Below are positions 27,417 to 36,881 of a stretch of 64,000 bases of DNA, one piece after another (positions within the stretch are counted from its first letter, which is position 1; each line of letters opens with the position of its first letter). Under the pieces are notes generated by a model, which was given only the letters and a program-made list of their open reading frames with translations, did not search any database and was not told where the DNA came from. The translations under genes were made by a program, and so were the position numbers. The stretch comes from Schlesneria paludicola DSM 18645 (GTDB lineage: Bacteria > Planctomycetota > Planctomycetia > Planctomycetales > Planctomycetaceae): NCBI GenBank assembly GCA_945876035.1, contig CAMCMU010000009.1:1-64000 (forward strand), written 5' to 3'.

Positions 27417-28060
27417 TCCATCAATCTTGCCGTTGATCTGCTTTCCGACGTAATCTGCCCGTGGTGCTACATCGGCAAACGGCGACTTGAAAAAGCGATC
27501 GCGGCTGTTGAAGGCCCACATGACGTTTATTCCAACTCAACCCGATGACGCCGAAAGAAGGACTCTGTCGCCAAGAATATCGCCTCCCGAACTTCGGCCG
27601 TTGGGAACTGTCACTGAAACGGGGTGCCAGAGTGATTGTGGCCTGAAAAACAGCAGGAATTGATTTCGCCTTCGACGGGACCGAACAGACTCCGAACACT
27701 GGGGATGCTCATCGACTACTCTTGCTGGCCGATCAACATGGTTGTCAGGATGCCGTCATGGAGGCACTGTTCCGGGCCTACTTTACAGAGGGTCGGGACA
27801 TCAGTCACCGCCAGACGATTATCGAGTTTGTAGACGAAGTCGGAATGAAGCGGCATCTTGCCGAAACCCTGCTAAACGGCGATGACCGAATGGATCTGAT
27901 GGCGAACCCTGTGGAATTATCTCGACGACATCGAGTGCAAAGCGTTCCCTTCGATTATCATCAATCATCAATAAAGAGGTCTCCCTCGACGGTGCTCAGC
28001 AGCCAGAGACGTTTCTGGGCGTTCCGACAAGCTTCGCTCCGCCATTCTCGTACGTCCTAA
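27417..28060 (+). pseudogene. Decayed DsbA/FrnE-family thiol oxidoreductase
   Basis: The frame at 27417 reads VDLLSDVICPWCYIGKRRLE, with the CPWC active site of the FrnE-like DsbA family, and breaks about 110 bp later (TGA near 27546). Further downstream in other frames come LNPMTPKEGLCRQEYRLPNF, then AGIDFAFDGTEQTPNTGDAH, DQHGCQDAVMEALFRAYFTE, GRDISHRQTIIEFVDEVGM and LSRRHRVQSVPF. These follow the family in order, so the gene is collinear but interrupted by several frameshifts. No start codon is evident. The intact family has about 210-220 residues. It lies directly after an intact operon, so decay is local. Confidence 0.85.
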
Positions 28061-28582
28061 GCGGCGATCACTCCGATGTCGAGACCGGGCACAGCATGAG
28101 TCCAGAAATTGACCAGATGCCCATCCGGCAATCCGTTCCGTGGCAACCGACAACCGCCCCTGCTGTCGATGACCGTAGCAGATTCCTTGCCGTCGAAGTC
28201 GAACCATGACCACGATCCGACTCATCGTCGATGTTGCAAAAAAGTCGGAACTGTCTGCCAAGTGCCTCTTGAATCGCATCGTTCTTCGGAATGATCAAAC
28301 CAAGGCTGTCGTCGGTGGGTTCGAGGACGCGTGAATGGATTCGGCACACCGGGCCACCAAATCGGCGATGCGGTTCTCTGAAGAAGTGGGCCACATTGGG
28401 CCGTACGGATTGGCCGGCTTGGTATCTCCAGTCGGCCGGCGGGGCGACCGAAAGCTCTCCAATAAAGCAAACATCTCAAGTGGATTTTTATCAACGCCCC
28501 GTATGTCTCTACTGGCCAACTAGCACAGAGCCGCATCGATTCGAATCCGATATCGGCAATTACATCGCGTGTCCTTTCCGAA
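28061..28582. other. Low-complexity coding remnants, no recognised gene
   Basis: Frames of 60-110 codons on both strands, none with a known domain. Composition resembles the flanking decayed gene, so this may be further degraded coding sequence. Confidence 0.3.
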
Positions 28583-28669
28583 ATGGATTCCACCTTACCA
28601 TCGCTTTTTGTGGTGGTAATAGTGATCACAATTTCTCTTGCCGGTTGTTCAACCGGCTCAGTCAGGTGA
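28583..28669 (+). CDS. Possible 28-residue entericidin-like lipoprotein
   Basis: ATG 28583 to TGA 28667-28669 encodes MDSTLPSLFVVVIVITISLA followed by GCSTGSVR. A hydrophobic stretch ends in a lipobox-like LAGC, leaving a mature peptide of only eight residues after the acylated Cys. Tiny lipoproteins of this form exist in bacteria, but there is no basic n-region and no clear ribosome-binding site. The Cys region coincides with a perfect inverted repeat (28640-28657). Treat as a candidate. Confidence 0.3.
   Translation: MDSTLPSLFVVVIVITISLAGCSTGSVR
28640..28657. repeat. Perfect 8-bp inverted repeat GCCGGTTG-TT-CAACCGGC
   Basis: Stem arms 28640-28647 and 28650-28657 with a 2-base spacer. It may be an operator or end hairpin for an upstream transcript. 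It overlaps the candidate small lipoprotein and lies 50 bp before the predicted cspA promoter. Confidence 0.6.
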
Positions 28670-28706
28670 TGTTTTCTTACCGATTCATCACCTTTGTGAA
28701 TGAATG

Positions 28707-28715
28707 TGATACAAT
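28707..28715 (+). promoter_or_regulatory. Predicted extended -10 promoter of the cold-shock gene
   Basis: TGATACAAT gives an extended -10 (TG, one base, TACAAT at 28710-28715). Transcription would start near 28722, leaving a leader of about 78 nt before the cspA ATG at 28800, a plausible length for a structured cold-shock leader. No good -35 was seen. Confidence 0.4.
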
Positions 28716-28799
28716 AAAACCAATTAATCGATGGGAGCAATCCGGCAGCGTGTGTTGGTCAACTTCCCATCCAATGCAGTCATTCAGGGAAATGCGAAC

Positions 28800-28997
28800 A
28801 TGGCAGAAGGCACGATCAAAAAAGTGATGGAAAAGGGATTCGGGTTCATCAAGACAGCGAGTGACAAAGACCTGTTCTTTCACTCTTCGGCCGTTCAGGG
28901 GGTGGGTTTCAATGACCTGCGTGAAGGCCAGAAGGTGACCTACACCGAAGGTATGGGGCAGAAAGGCCCCTGTGCCGAGAACGTCAAACCCGCATAG
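28800..28997 (+). CDS. cspA: Cold-shock domain protein (CspA family)
   Basis: The ATG at 28800, with AGGGA about nine bases upstream, gives 65 residues forming a single cold-shock OB-fold. The RNA-binding motif KGFGFIKTASDKDLFFHSSA contains RNP1 (KGFGFI) and RNP2-like (DLFFHSS) elements, with GQKVTYTEGMGQKGPCAENV at the end. It probably acts as an RNA chaperone. RNP1 has F-G-F-I as in most bacterial Csps. Two hairpins downstream (29084-29113, 29155-29192) may end the transcript. Confidence 0.95.
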   Translation: MAEGTIKKVMEKGFGFIKTASDKDLFFHSSAVQGVGFNDLREGQKVTYTEGMGQKGPCAENVKPA

Positions 28998-29029
28998 GGC
29001 CGTATGCCGCCCCTTTCCTTGATGCCAAT

Positions 29030-29280
29030 CCGATGGCGGATCACGTCTGGCGAGGCAAAGGCGTCATTGCATCCCCCCACCACGGTTCGTTGTTGATTAA
29101 GGATCAACGAACCATGCTGTTTGCCCCTAAGCGAGCCGGGATGATCACCAAGAAAATCGGCCATCCTTCGAATCACCGAAGGATGGCCGATTGATTTCAC
29201 GATGTTGAGTCCGCGATGCCTATTCAAGACACGGTCTGTCGGCAAGAGTTTCAGAAAACTCGCCAGGGATGTTTCTCCAA
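29030..29280 (+). repeat. Dispersed repeat B, copy 1, with two hairpins
   Basis: Contains a 9-bp stem (29084-29092 with 29105-29113) and a perfect 16-bp stem with a 6-base loop (29155-29170 with 29177-29192). Sequence around GAAAATCGGCCATCC and GATTGATTTCACGATGTT recurs in diverged form at 31080-31135, with similar flanks on both sides. It follows cspA and could double as a terminator. Confidence 0.6.
29155..29192. terminator. Strong 16-bp hairpin downstream of cspA
   Basis: AATCGGCCATCCTTCG pairs perfectly with CGAAGGATGGCCGATT across the loop AATCAC. There is no long T run after it, so it may be a REP-type or processing structure rather than a classic intrinsic terminator. Confidence 0.5.
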
Positions 29281-30104
29281 GACATGACGACGTAAGAGTC
29301 TCCCTATCGATCTCACCGATGAGCGGAGTCCCGGCACAAGCCACGCAAAAATTTCATCAACGGCAGCTTATCGAAGATTTTTCAGGCGGGAAGCGGACCT
29401 GATTAACGGGCCGTGTCCTGTTCAGCCCTACTGAATGCCTCAAGTCGATCAGCAGGCTAGACCAAAATTACCGATCGAAAATGAAACAAACTTCCACAGC
29501 GGCATGCTTTCAAACATCATCGCCTGGCCGGGAGTCGCCAAGCAACACCGAAGACCATCACTGCAGAACTCGTAAACGCCCAAGCAGGGCTGCCCGTTGG
29601 CCTCGCTCATGGTAGGAAATGCGTCGATCTGTGGGAGGAGTTTGCTGGGCGCTCGAGGACTCGTACCGAGTACCCATGCCGCCGAAAAATTATAATCCGA
29701 CTCTGATCCTCGATCCTCGATCCTGATCCGTACGGGCATCGTCTCTGCCTCGGCTATTTTCTTCCGGTTACACTCCAAGAAAATCCTCTTCCAAGGGCAT
29801 TGAAACTGACTCCTGTTTTTTTGCGTGCCATCCTCACTGGGTCCATGATCGGATTGGTGAACAGCGATTCAAACACGACTAACCGGAAAAATCGCTGCGA
29901 TACACTCCCGTATTTCGAAACTTGGGATCATGATACGCAAGGTCTTGCAAAGCGATCTTTTATGTCGCCGGTGGAAAATAACGGATCGCGATTGACTTCC
30001 GATCCCACCCCTCGCTGGTACGATTCCTGTCCGGAAAACCACCCTAGCAATCGTTCGTCAGACCGATGCCTGTGATTGTCCATTGAGTCACCGCTAAACA
30101 CTGC
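29281..30104. other. Gene-free stretch between repeat B and the CIA30 gene
   Basis: Frames of about 90-110 codons on both strands have no recognisable domains. A short GATCCTC duplication occurs near 29708-29722. I see no RNA gene or mobile element. Confidence 0.4.
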
Positions 30105-30692
30105 TTACAGTGCTCCGACAGTTCGCTCCACTTTGATCCATTCGATCTCCATCTCAAACGGTCCGGCCTGCTTGTCGCTGAGCATCCAACCGACAGCGTT
30201 GACATCTTGGGGGGTCACCGGTCGAGCATCCTTGAGGACTCGGCCAAACGAGGTCGCCTCGAACCTCGTGAGCGGAACCTTGATCTCAATCCATTCGTTT
30301 TTCTTGGTTTGCACTAAAGCTCGGTATGAGAAAGCGATCCGGGGCTTATTCAGATACAAATTCAGCGAATACTCTCGACCATCCCCCCGGACTCGAGCGA
30401 CAATCGTATCGCCAGAGTCGAGAGTGAGTTTCTTGGATTTCGTCCGAACGGACGCGAAACCACCGTTGTTCTTCAGCGACAAATTGCCAGAGAATTCCAG
30501 CGTCTTCTGATCTGTGATCTTGAACTTGCCTTCCGAGAGCCCCCCCATCACGCCGTCATTAACAGTCTGCCACTCCTTGGCGGAGTCCTTTCCGGTGAAG
30601 TCGAATAAGGGTCGCTGCGTCTCTTCGGCCATGACAATCATCCCGAATGCGAAAAGAACGAGAGTTGTACTGGCGATACTCTGGCTGGCCAT
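30105..30692 (-). CDS. Secreted CIA30 (complex I intermediate-associated protein 30) domain protein
   Basis: The 195-residue product has a signal peptide (residues 1-22, ending IVMAEE). The CIA30/NDUFAF1-like galactose-binding-type fold follows: WQTVNDGVMGGLSEGKFKI, LSLKNNGGFASVRTKSKKL, DTIVARVRGDGREYSLNLYL and, near the end, INA-like VNAVGWMLSDKQAGPFEMEI. In eukaryotes CIA30 helps assemble complex I; bacterial homologues are mostly unstudied and this one is exported. It lies on the same strand and 540 bp downstream of nuoD, which is suggestive but may be coincidence given the repeats between them. Confidence 0.88.
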   Translation of the reverse strand: MASQSIASTTLVLFAFGMIVMAEETQRPLFDFTGKDSAKEWQTVNDGVMGGLSEGKFKITDQKTLEFSGNLSLKNNGGFASVRTKSKKLTLDSGDTIVARVRGDGREYSLNLYLNKPRIAFSYRALVQTKKNEWIEIKVPLTRFEATSFGRVLKDARPVTPQDVNAVGWMLSDKQAGPFEMEIEWIKVERTVGAL

Positions 30693-30873
30693 TTTCTACT
30701 CCAAATGAAAACAGGGGAATTCAAAGTTCCCGACAACTCCTGTGGCGGCGCGGTAAACCGAGCGGATCTGGTCCAGTTCTCGGATTGACTTCGTGCTCAT
30801 CCGCCGCATTCTTTCTGACAGATTCAGTGTCGGAACATGCTAACCACGATCAATCCTGCTTCCATGCGCAAGA

Positions 30874-30927
30874 GAGAAAGAGAAAGAGAAAGAGAAAGAG
30901 AAAGAGAAAGAGAAAGAGAAAGAGAAA
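30874..30927. repeat. Hexanucleotide microsatellite (GAGAAA)9
   Basis: Nine perfect consecutive GAGAAA units, followed by extra A residues. It is purine-only on the plus strand, so it could form triplex structures and is likely to vary in length. Confidence 0.95.
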
Positions 30928-30954
30928 AAATCTACTGGCCATCAGAGAGCTTAT

Positions 30955-31170
30955 TTCACGGCGGATCCCGCCTTAGAATACGGTGTCACTTCAAACAGCA
31001 AGGCGGAGCAAGCGTATCTTTCAGCATGGTCTCTGTTGGGAGCGATCCAACTCATGAGAATACCAAGATGATGACGACGAAAATCAGCCATCCGTCAGTG
31101 GTTCAAAGCATGGCCGCTTGATTTCACCATGTTCCGTTGGCAAAGACGCGTATCTCGAGGGATGTTCAGG
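30955..31170 (+). repeat. Dispersed repeat B, copy 2 (diverged)
   Basis: GAAAATCAGCCATCC, GCTTGATTTCACCATGTTCC and CTCGAGGGATGTT match the order of elements in copy 1 at 29030-29280. The hairpins of copy 1 are mostly broken here (CCATCCGTC against CATGGCC), so this copy looks older or non-functional. Confidence 0.5.
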
Positions 31171-31232
31171 AAACCAGCAACCCACAAAAACAATGTTCCT
31201 GCGATACCGAGCGAGCACAGAAATGACTGCGA

Positions 31233-32504
31233 CTACCTGTCAATCTCGCCCATGACGATGTCGAGCGAACCGACGATGGCCGGGATGTCGGCAATCAAGA
31301 TCCCTTGGCAGAGTGGGCCGGTCACAGAAAGGTTGCAGAAGCACGAACTTTTCGCGCGTGCACGGAACGGTTCGGCATCTCCATCACCCACAACGTAGAA
31401 ACCCATCTGCCCGCGCGGGGCTTCGGTTTCGAGATAGACTTCGTCTGTCGGAAGCTTTTGGTTCAGTTTGAATGGCAAACGATACTCCCCCTTCGATGTC
31501 GGATAACGATCGAGGGCCTGCCGAACGATTTCAATCGATTGGGCAACTTCCATCATACGGACGAAGAAGCGACACCAGTTGTCACCCAACACCACCTCTC
31601 GCGGAATGCTGCCGAACTCAGGATCGGCGAACGGAGCGACGGGAATCTTGTATTTGTAGCCCTGATACATTCGCGTGTAGATCGGCTCGCCATCCCGACG
31701 GAGATCGTGATCGACGCCGCTCCCGCGGAGAACCGGCCCTGTGCATCCATAGCTGATCGCCATCTCACGCGTCAGGATCCCGAGATCCACAGTCCGCCTG
31801 ATAAAAATAGCGTTGCGCGTCAACAGCGTATGGTATTCCTGAATCCGGGGGGCCATCCAGTCGAGAAACATGCGCAGAGCATCAACCCACTGCAAACGCA
31901 GATTGGGATTGCGGCCGGTGAGTTGGGCAAGACCAGGGGGAATCGTGATCTCACCTGGCAAATCGTGAGTCGCACCGCCGATGGTCAGATAGCTGTAGGT
32001 TAGTCTCGCTCCGCACGCTTCTTCAAACAGATCCAGAATGATTTCGCGTTCGCGGAAGGCATAAAGAAAGGGGCTGAATGAACCAAGGTCCAGACCATAG
32101 GCACCCATGCCGACGAGGTGACTGGCAATTCGCCCCAGCTCCGCGATGATCACTCTCAGTGTCATCGCCTTCTCGGGAACGTCCATGCCGATTAGCTTCT
32201 CAATGGTGAGAGCGAATCCAAGATTCATGTTCATCGCGGCCAGATAATCCATTCGGTCGGTGTAGGGAATCCACTGTGGCGGCGACAGGTTTTCGCCGAT
32301 CTTCTCGGCACATCGGTGCAGGTAGCCGATATGCGGTGTGACCTCATGGATGATCTCACCATCAGTTTTCAGCAATAGGCGAAGAACCCCGTGCGTACTC
32401 GGATGCTGCGGCCCCATGTTCACGAGCATTTCGTCAGTTCGTACATCGAACTCGACGATTCGTGGGTCTTCCAGTGTCAAGCTCATCGTCTGTCTCTTTG
32501 ACAT
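31233..32504 (-). CDS. nuoD: NADH-quinone oxidoreductase subunit D
   Basis: NuoD is the 49-kDa subunit of the complex I Q-module and forms part of the quinone site. The 423-residue protein shows LVNMGPQHPSTHGVLRLLLK, GYLHRCAEKIGENLSPPQWI, IIAELGRIASHLVGMGAYGL, and ends ADIPAIVGSLDIVMGEIDR, all family signatures including the conserved HPSTHG loop. The ATG at 32504 has AGGA six bases upstream. It is the last gene of the nuo group on this strand; nuoC is directly upstream. Confidence 0.96.
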   Translation of the reverse strand: MSKRQTMSLTLEDPRIVEFDVRTDEMLVNMGPQHPSTHGVLRLLLKTDGEIIHEVTPHIGYLHRCAEKIGENLSPPQWIPYTDRMDYLAAMNMNLGFALTIEKLIGMDVPEKAMTLRVIIAELGRIASHLVGMGAYGLDLGSFSPFLYAFREREIILDLFEEACGARLTYSYLTIGGATHDLPGEITIPPGLAQLTGRNPNLRLQWVDALRMFLDWMAPRIQEYHTLLTRNAIFIRRTVDLGILTREMAISYGCTGPVLRGSGVDHDLRRDGEPIYTRMYQGYKYKIPVAPFADPEFGSIPREVVLGDNWCRFFVRMMEVAQSIEIVRQALDRYPTSKGEYRLPFKLNQKLPTDEVYLETEAPRGQMGFYVVGDGDAEPFRARAKSSCFCNLSVTGPLCQGILIADIPAIVGSLDIVMGEIDR

Positions 32505-32587
32505 CGAAATCCTGTCTTTACGGATTGGCAGGAAATCTTTTGAAATGGGGGATTATCGGGACGCCGACTTCCGGCATGGTACTGGAT

Positions 32588-33115
32588 CTACATCCCTCGA
32601 ACACCATGATATTCCAACGGGAACTGGTAGTCCTTTCGAAGGGGATGGCCCTCCCAATCCTCGGGGCAAAGAATCCGTCGCAGATTAGGATGGTTCAAGA
32701 ACTGTATTCCGACGAGATCATACGCTTCACGCTCGTGCCAGTCAGCGATGCCCCAGACTTGCGACACGCTGGGAACCTCGGGCAGATCACCAGCAATGCC
32801 GCCTCGCCAACGCGGCAACTTGACTTTGAGCTTACACCAGTGGCGATGTGTATAGCTATAGAGGTGATACACAACTTGGACGTGCGGATCGCAGGGCAGC
32901 TTTTTCTTGGGATCCGTTTCCAGCCAATCGGAAGCTGAAAGATCATTCAGTGAGTCGAGGGCGATTTCGGCAGCATCGTGCAAGTACTGGGACACATCCG
33001 CGATTCGTTCGGATGCGACTTCGATCCACGGATCCTTCACATCGAGTTTCAGTTCCAAAATTGCATCGGAACCAAATTTTTCCAAAAGTCGTTGATGGAT
33101 GTCTTCAATCCGCAT
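32588..33115 (-). CDS. nuoC: NADH-quinone oxidoreductase subunit C
   Basis: NuoC is the 30-kDa Q-module subunit. The 175-residue product from ATG 33115 ([15 protein letters not shown], with GGAA upstream) carries [18 protein letters not shown] and the diagnostic [20 protein letters not shown] followed by [20 protein letters not shown]. It sits between nuoA and nuoD. nuoB, which usually separates nuoA from nuoC, is absent; only about 70 bp lie between the nuoA stop and this start. Confidence 0.95.
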   Translation of the reverse strand: MRIEDIHQRLLEKFGSDAILELKLDVKDPWIEVASERIADVSQYLHDAAEIALDSLNDLSASDWLETDPKKKLPCDPHVQVVYHLYSYTHRHWCKLKVKLPRWRGGIAGDLPEVPSVSQVWGIADWHEREAYDLVGIQFLNHPNLRRILCPEDWEGHPLRKDYQFPLEYHGVRGM

Positions 33116-33186
33116 GTTGAGTTCCGAGAACAGATACGACCTTCCAACCCGCCCTAAACACTGTGAAGTCGGCATTGAGCCGGTTT

Positions 33187-33759
33187 CTATCCCGCAGCCT
33201 GCGGATTCGATTGACGCAACGGCTTTTCTGACCCACCAACCGACCCCGAGGCGAACTTGGATCGTTGCGAGGATGCACGCACCCAGTCCAGATCACCACG
33301 TTTCCACACATACGCGAAGCCGACCAACAACACCGAGAAAAATACGAGCACATCAACGACACCCAGCCAACCCAAAGTCAAAGCCGTCTTGGCCGAGATC
33401 GCTGATTCCGGCGTCAGGCTGCCCGAGGCGAGGCTGAGAATCTGTTCACTGAGCCGGACCCTGTCAGTGGCCAGCAAAGACGTATCTGTCAAATGAACCG
33501 AATTTCCAAACACCGTTGCCCACGGGAAAAAAAAGACAACCTCGACATCAAAAATGATGAACAGCAACGCCACGACATAGAATCGCAGATCGAATTGAAT
33601 ATAACTGCTGCCAATCGTCGGCTCACCACACTCGTAAGTAGCATCTTTTTCCGGCGAATGGATTCGCGGACGAAGCAACTTTCCGAGCAACAACGGAGTC
33701 AGTAGAAATCCAATTGCAACGACGGTAAACACTAAAAAGTGGCCGACGATTTCGGTCAT
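33187..33759 (-). CDS. nuoA: NADH-quinone oxidoreductase subunit A
   Basis: NuoA is a small membrane-arm subunit at the quinone site. The 190-residue product has a first transmembrane helix ([19 protein letters not shown]), the conserved loop [20 protein letters not shown], the second helix [20 protein letters not shown] with its acidic residues, and a third helix after an unusual 50-residue polar insertion. The C-terminus is extended by about 30 Ser/Gly-rich residues. Typical NuoA is about 120-150 residues, so the insertion and tail are lineage-specific. Confidence 0.94.
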   Translation of the reverse strand: MTEIVGHFLVFTVVAIGFLLTPLLLGKLLRPRIHSPEKDATYECGEPTIGSSYIQFDLRFYVVALLFIIFDVEVVFFFPWATVFGNSVHLTDTSLLATDRVRLSEQILSLASGSLTPESAISAKTALTLGWLGVVDVLVFFSVLLVGFAYVWKRGDLDWVRASSQRSKFASGSVGGSEKPLRQSNPQAAG

Positions 33760-33795
33760 AATGCTCTCGTCCTAATTCCATCCCAATAATCGTCT

Positions 33796-34224
33796 TCAAT
33801 TCCACGCTGACGGATCAATCGTTTGGCGCTCGGAATAACCCGCGTCTCGTGCATGCCAGTGGACGATGGCCGGTTCACCAAGCCTCCAGCACAGACAGAC
33901 CTCTTGATTGTCCATGATCGCCGGAAAGTCGATCAGCCCCAACACGGGGTCCTTAAAATCGACTCCTAATTCCTGCAATTCCTCCACGAAGCCTTGCAGT
34001 TTCTCGACATCTTTTTCCAAATCCGCCCGAATCTCATCCCCATCGAGACCGACAGGGCTAGACGATTTGTCGTGGCCTTCCCGAAGAGCACCCAATCGTT
34101 CTTCACGGCCTTTAAGATCCTGAAACAATTCCACGATGTCGCCGACGATGACTCGGATAAGTGGTAGCATTCGATTGGCAGATGCCAATGTAAAACACTG
34201 ACGAGATGCCAACTTAACGCTCAT
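33796..34224 (-). CDS. DUF2203 family protein
   Basis: From ATG 34224 the 142-residue product matches the DUF2203 pattern: FTLASANRMLPLIRVIVGDI at the start, a helical middle (LEKDVEKLQGFVEELQELG), and the end DFKDPVLGLIDFPAIMDNQE, VCLCWRLGEPAIVHWHARDA then GYSERQ. The function of the family is unknown. It lies within the nuo group between nuoI and nuoA on the same strand, with short gaps, so it is probably cotranscribed with complex I genes. Confidence 0.88.
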   Translation of the reverse strand: MSVKLASRQCFTLASANRMLPLIRVIVGDIVELFQDLKGREERLGALREGHDKSSSPVGLDGDEIRADLEKDVEKLQGFVEELQELGVDFKDPVLGLIDFPAIMDNQEVCLCWRLGEPAIVHWHARDAGYSERQTIDPSAWN

Positions 34225-34300
34225 GGAGAACCACTCTTTCGCCGAACGAAAAACAATAAATGGAGCGAGATACGCCACCGGAATCGCTAAGATCTAATCG

Positions 34301-34870
34301 CTAGTCATCCTGTACAGAAAACTGAAATGGACTGGGCTCACCCTTCACCCAAACCGGCTCGTACAGCACTTTGGATTCCGCGACAGCGGTAGGATTGAGT
34401 GTGGCTTGGCCCCACGAAATCTCCAAGGGGAGCTTGGCATAGTCCACAATACAACCGTCTCGACTGAAACAACTGAGATCATGATTCGACCCCATAAAGA
34501 TGCAATCGACGGGACAGGGATCCACGCACAGGGCACAAAACATACATTTGGTGTAGTCAATCGTAAAACCATCAACGCGAAAGCCTTTTCCGACGGGGCT
34601 TTTGGTTTTTTCGATATAGATGCAATCGACAGGACAAGCCACTGCACATTTCTCGCAGCCGATGCATGTCGTCAGATCAAAACGATGGAATCCCCGATAG
34701 CGTGCCTTCACCGGGACAGGAACTTCGGGATACTCGTAGACTTCGGTAAACGCTTTACGTCGATACGTGATCAGCATCGTCCGGGCAGTCACGCACATGC
34801 CAAACAACAATGTGGAAACGGCACTCCAAACGTTCCGAGACCATTCTCCGAAGTTCCTCAACCAAGGCAT
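34301..34870 (-). CDS. nuoI: NADH-quinone oxidoreductase subunit I
   Basis: NuoI carries the N6a and N6b [4Fe-4S] clusters that pass electrons towards NuoB. The product has two complete CxxCxxCxxxCP motifs: [20 protein letters not shown] and [20 protein letters not shown]. The N-terminus has a membrane-associated stretch ([20 protein letters not shown]). I chose the ATG at 34870 ([10 protein letters not shown], 189 residues); the frame is open to 34939. It is the first gene of the nuo group in the direction of transcription. Confidence 0.93.
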   Translation of the reverse strand: MPWLRNFGEWSRNVWSAVSTLLFGMCVTARTMLITYRRKAFTEVYEYPEVPVPVKARYRGFHRFDLTTCIGCEKCAVACPVDCIYIEKTKSPVGKGFRVDGFTIDYTKCMFCALCVDPCPVDCIFMGSNHDLSCFSRDGCIVDYAKLPLEISWGQATLNPTAVAESKVLYEPVWVKGEPSPFQFSVQDD

Positions 34871-35094
34871 GGTTGGCTCACTGTAATTTCGTTGTGGGGA
34901 TAATCGCACCATCAAGATGTCACTTTTATGGCAACTCACCAGACCAAAAGCGTCACCCGATTATAGGCTGCCAAGGGTGCAACGCAAGCGACGAAAAGAT
35001 CACCGATCAAAGCTTATCGGATCTTCTCAAGAATCGGAATGGAGATGGCAACACCCTCAAGATCGCTGACACGTAACGGGACACCTGGGCCAAC

Positions 35095-35133
35095 AAAAAT
35101 GCTTCCCGCGGCGACGATAATACCGCGAGAAGC
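35095..35133 (-). terminator. Intrinsic terminator of rpoD
   Basis: On the minus strand GCTTCTCGCGG (35133-35123) pairs with CCGCGGGAAGC (35111-35101), apart from one mismatch, across an 11-base loop, and is followed by ATTTTTG (35100-35094). It lies 50 bp past the rpoD stop. Confidence 0.75.
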
Positions 35134-35183
35134 GTGAATGAGGTCACCTAGGATTGGTTGTTACAGTTTTTTGTCTGTCACGA

Positions 35184-36881
35184 CTATTCCGCTACGACGA
35201 GCAGACCTTGTTCATCCAATTCCGCAGCATCGGCGGCCTCCGCAACGGCACCGACGCTGTTGGGGTACATGGCATCGACGAAACCCTTCAGATGATCCGC
35301 TCTGGTCGAATGCTGAAGTTTGCGGAGAGCCTTCGATTCAATTTGGCGAATACGCTCTCGTGTGACCTTAAAAATACGACCGGTCTCTTCCAAAGTGTAG
35401 CTATATCCATCGCCTAAACCATAACGCAAGCGGATGATTTCGCGTTCGCGATAGGTCAAACTCCTCAGGACGACTTCAATCTTATCCCGAAGCATCTCAC
35501 GCATCGCCGAGTCCGCCGGGCTAGACTCATTGTCATCTTCCAAAAAGTCGCCGAAGCTGGCGTCTTCGCTTTCACCCACTGGGGTATCGAGACTAATCGG
35601 ATGCTTCCAAGTCTTCATGATCCGTTCGGTCTCTTCGAGGGACATGCCAACGGCCTCGGAGAGCTCTTCCATACTGGGGTCACGGCCGGAGGCCTGACGG
35701 ATCGCCTCACTTTTGGCTTTGAGCATGGAGATACACTGAAACATGTGGACCGGAATCCGAATCGTCCTCGCATGATCGGCAACAGAACGAGTGATCGCTT
35801 GTCGGATCCACCATGTCGCATACGTTGAAAACTTATATCCTCTGCGGTATTCGTACTTTTCAACTCCACGCATCAAGCCGGCATTCCCCTCTTGGATCAG
35901 GTCCAGAAAGCTTAGACCGCGGTTGCGATATTTTTTTGCAATGGAAACCACAAGACGCAAATTTCCGCCCGACAATTGTTGTTTGGCTCGCGTCCAAGCA
36001 TCGTATTTGGCCATAACCCTCGCCATTCGATCACAAAAATCATCCGGCGACTCCCGCGTCATCTCCACAATGTCGTGCAACTCTCGGCGGCAGATTTCGG
36101 CTTCGTTGTGCGCAGCGACGCTATGCCGTTCGGACAATTTCTGAATGTGAGCCCGCAGTTCGGCGATTCGCTTGGCGATTTGGTCCAAACGACGCAACAC
36201 AGGCTGTAACCGCTGAGTTCGAACGCTCAGTTCTTCTATCAACCAACAGAGCTTGCGGCGACGACGGGCCATCCGATGCTTGAGCTCCTTGCGATCAGCG
36301 ACGGCCTTGACGCCCTTCAATTGCTCCCAGTCCTGCTTGTTTTCATCCAACAGACGTTCGATTGTGGGAATGTTGACCGGAATGCGCCCCTGAATCTGCT
36401 CCTTACGCAAATTTTCGCTTTCGCTTGTGCGCAAAGTCCGCTCGAACGGTAATTCGCCTCGGCAGACCTTTTGAATCGTCTCCACGGCCATACTGACAGC
36501 CAGATCCGATTCCATCATCTTCCGGCGGAACCATTTCCGCGTCATTTCGATCTGCTTGGCCAGAAAAATTTCTCGCTCCCGCGACAGAAGAGGAATATGC
36601 CCCATCTGACTGAGATACATCCGAATCGGATCGCGAGAAGAAGACTGAGGCTCAGGCTCAATCATCGATTGAGGCACAGTTTCTGCCGCCGCCTTCTCTT
36701 CTGGAGTCGGTTCATCAACGATGTCCAGTCCCGCGTCATCCAAACACGCGATCAACTCGTGAACCATCTCTGGCTCGCCACCTTCATCAGGCAAATATTT
36801 ATTCAGAAGCTGGAAAGTCGCATACCCCTTAACGCGGGATGCCTCCAAGACCACTGCGAGCTCTGGATTAAAACGATGCAT
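35184..36881 (-). CDS. rpoD: RNA polymerase sigma-70 family factor (primary sigma, RpoD/SigA)
   Basis: The 565-residue protein has the primary-sigma layout: a short acidic N-terminal part with the 1.2 region [20 protein letters not shown], a charged helical non-conserved region (about 150-290), region 2 ([60 protein letters not shown]), region 3 ([20 protein letters not shown]) and region 4 ([20 protein letters not shown] and [20 protein letters not shown]). The start ATG 36881 has AGAAGGAG seven bases upstream. The extended Ala/Glu-rich C-terminal tail after region 4 is unusual. Region 1.1 is reduced. An intrinsic terminator follows. Confidence 0.93.
   Translation of the reverse strand: MHRFNPELAVVLEASRVKGYATFQLLNKYLPDEGGEPEMVHELIACLDDAGLDIVDEPTPEEKAAAETVPQSMIEPEPQSSSRDPIRMYLSQMGHIPLLSREREIFLAKQIEMTRKWFRRKMMESDLAVSMAVETIQKVCRGELPFERTLRTSESENLRKEQIQGRIPVNIPTIERLLDENKQDWEQLKGVKAVADRKELKHRMARRRRKLCWLIEELSVRTQRLQPVLRRLDQIAKRIAELRAHIQKLSERHSVAAHNEAEICRRELHDIVEMTRESPDDFCDRMARVMAKYDAWTRAKQQLSGGNLRLVVSIAKKYRNRGLSFLDLIQEGNAGLMRGVEKYEYRRGYKFSTYATWWIRQAITRSVADHARTIRIPVHMFQCISMLKAKSEAIRQASGRDPSMEELSEAVGMSLEETERIMKTWKHPISLDTPVGESEDASFGDFLEDDNESSPADSAMREMLRDKIEVVLRSLTYREREIIRLRYGLGDGYSYTLEETGRIFKVTRERIRQIESKALRKLQHSTRADHLKGFVDAMYPNSVGAVAEAADAAELDEQGLLVVAE

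Larger units (their letters stand above)
30693..31232. other. Intergenic region with hexanucleotide microsatellite and repeat B copy 2
   Basis: No gene recognised. It contains nine GAGAAA units (30874-30927) and a diverged second copy of repeat B (about 30955-31170). The region separates nuoD from the CIA30 gene. Confidence 0.6.

Noticed and set aside
28731-28799. Upstream extension of the cold-shock protein
   Set aside because: The added residues do not belong to the cold-shock fold, and AGGGA is correctly placed for ATG 28800.
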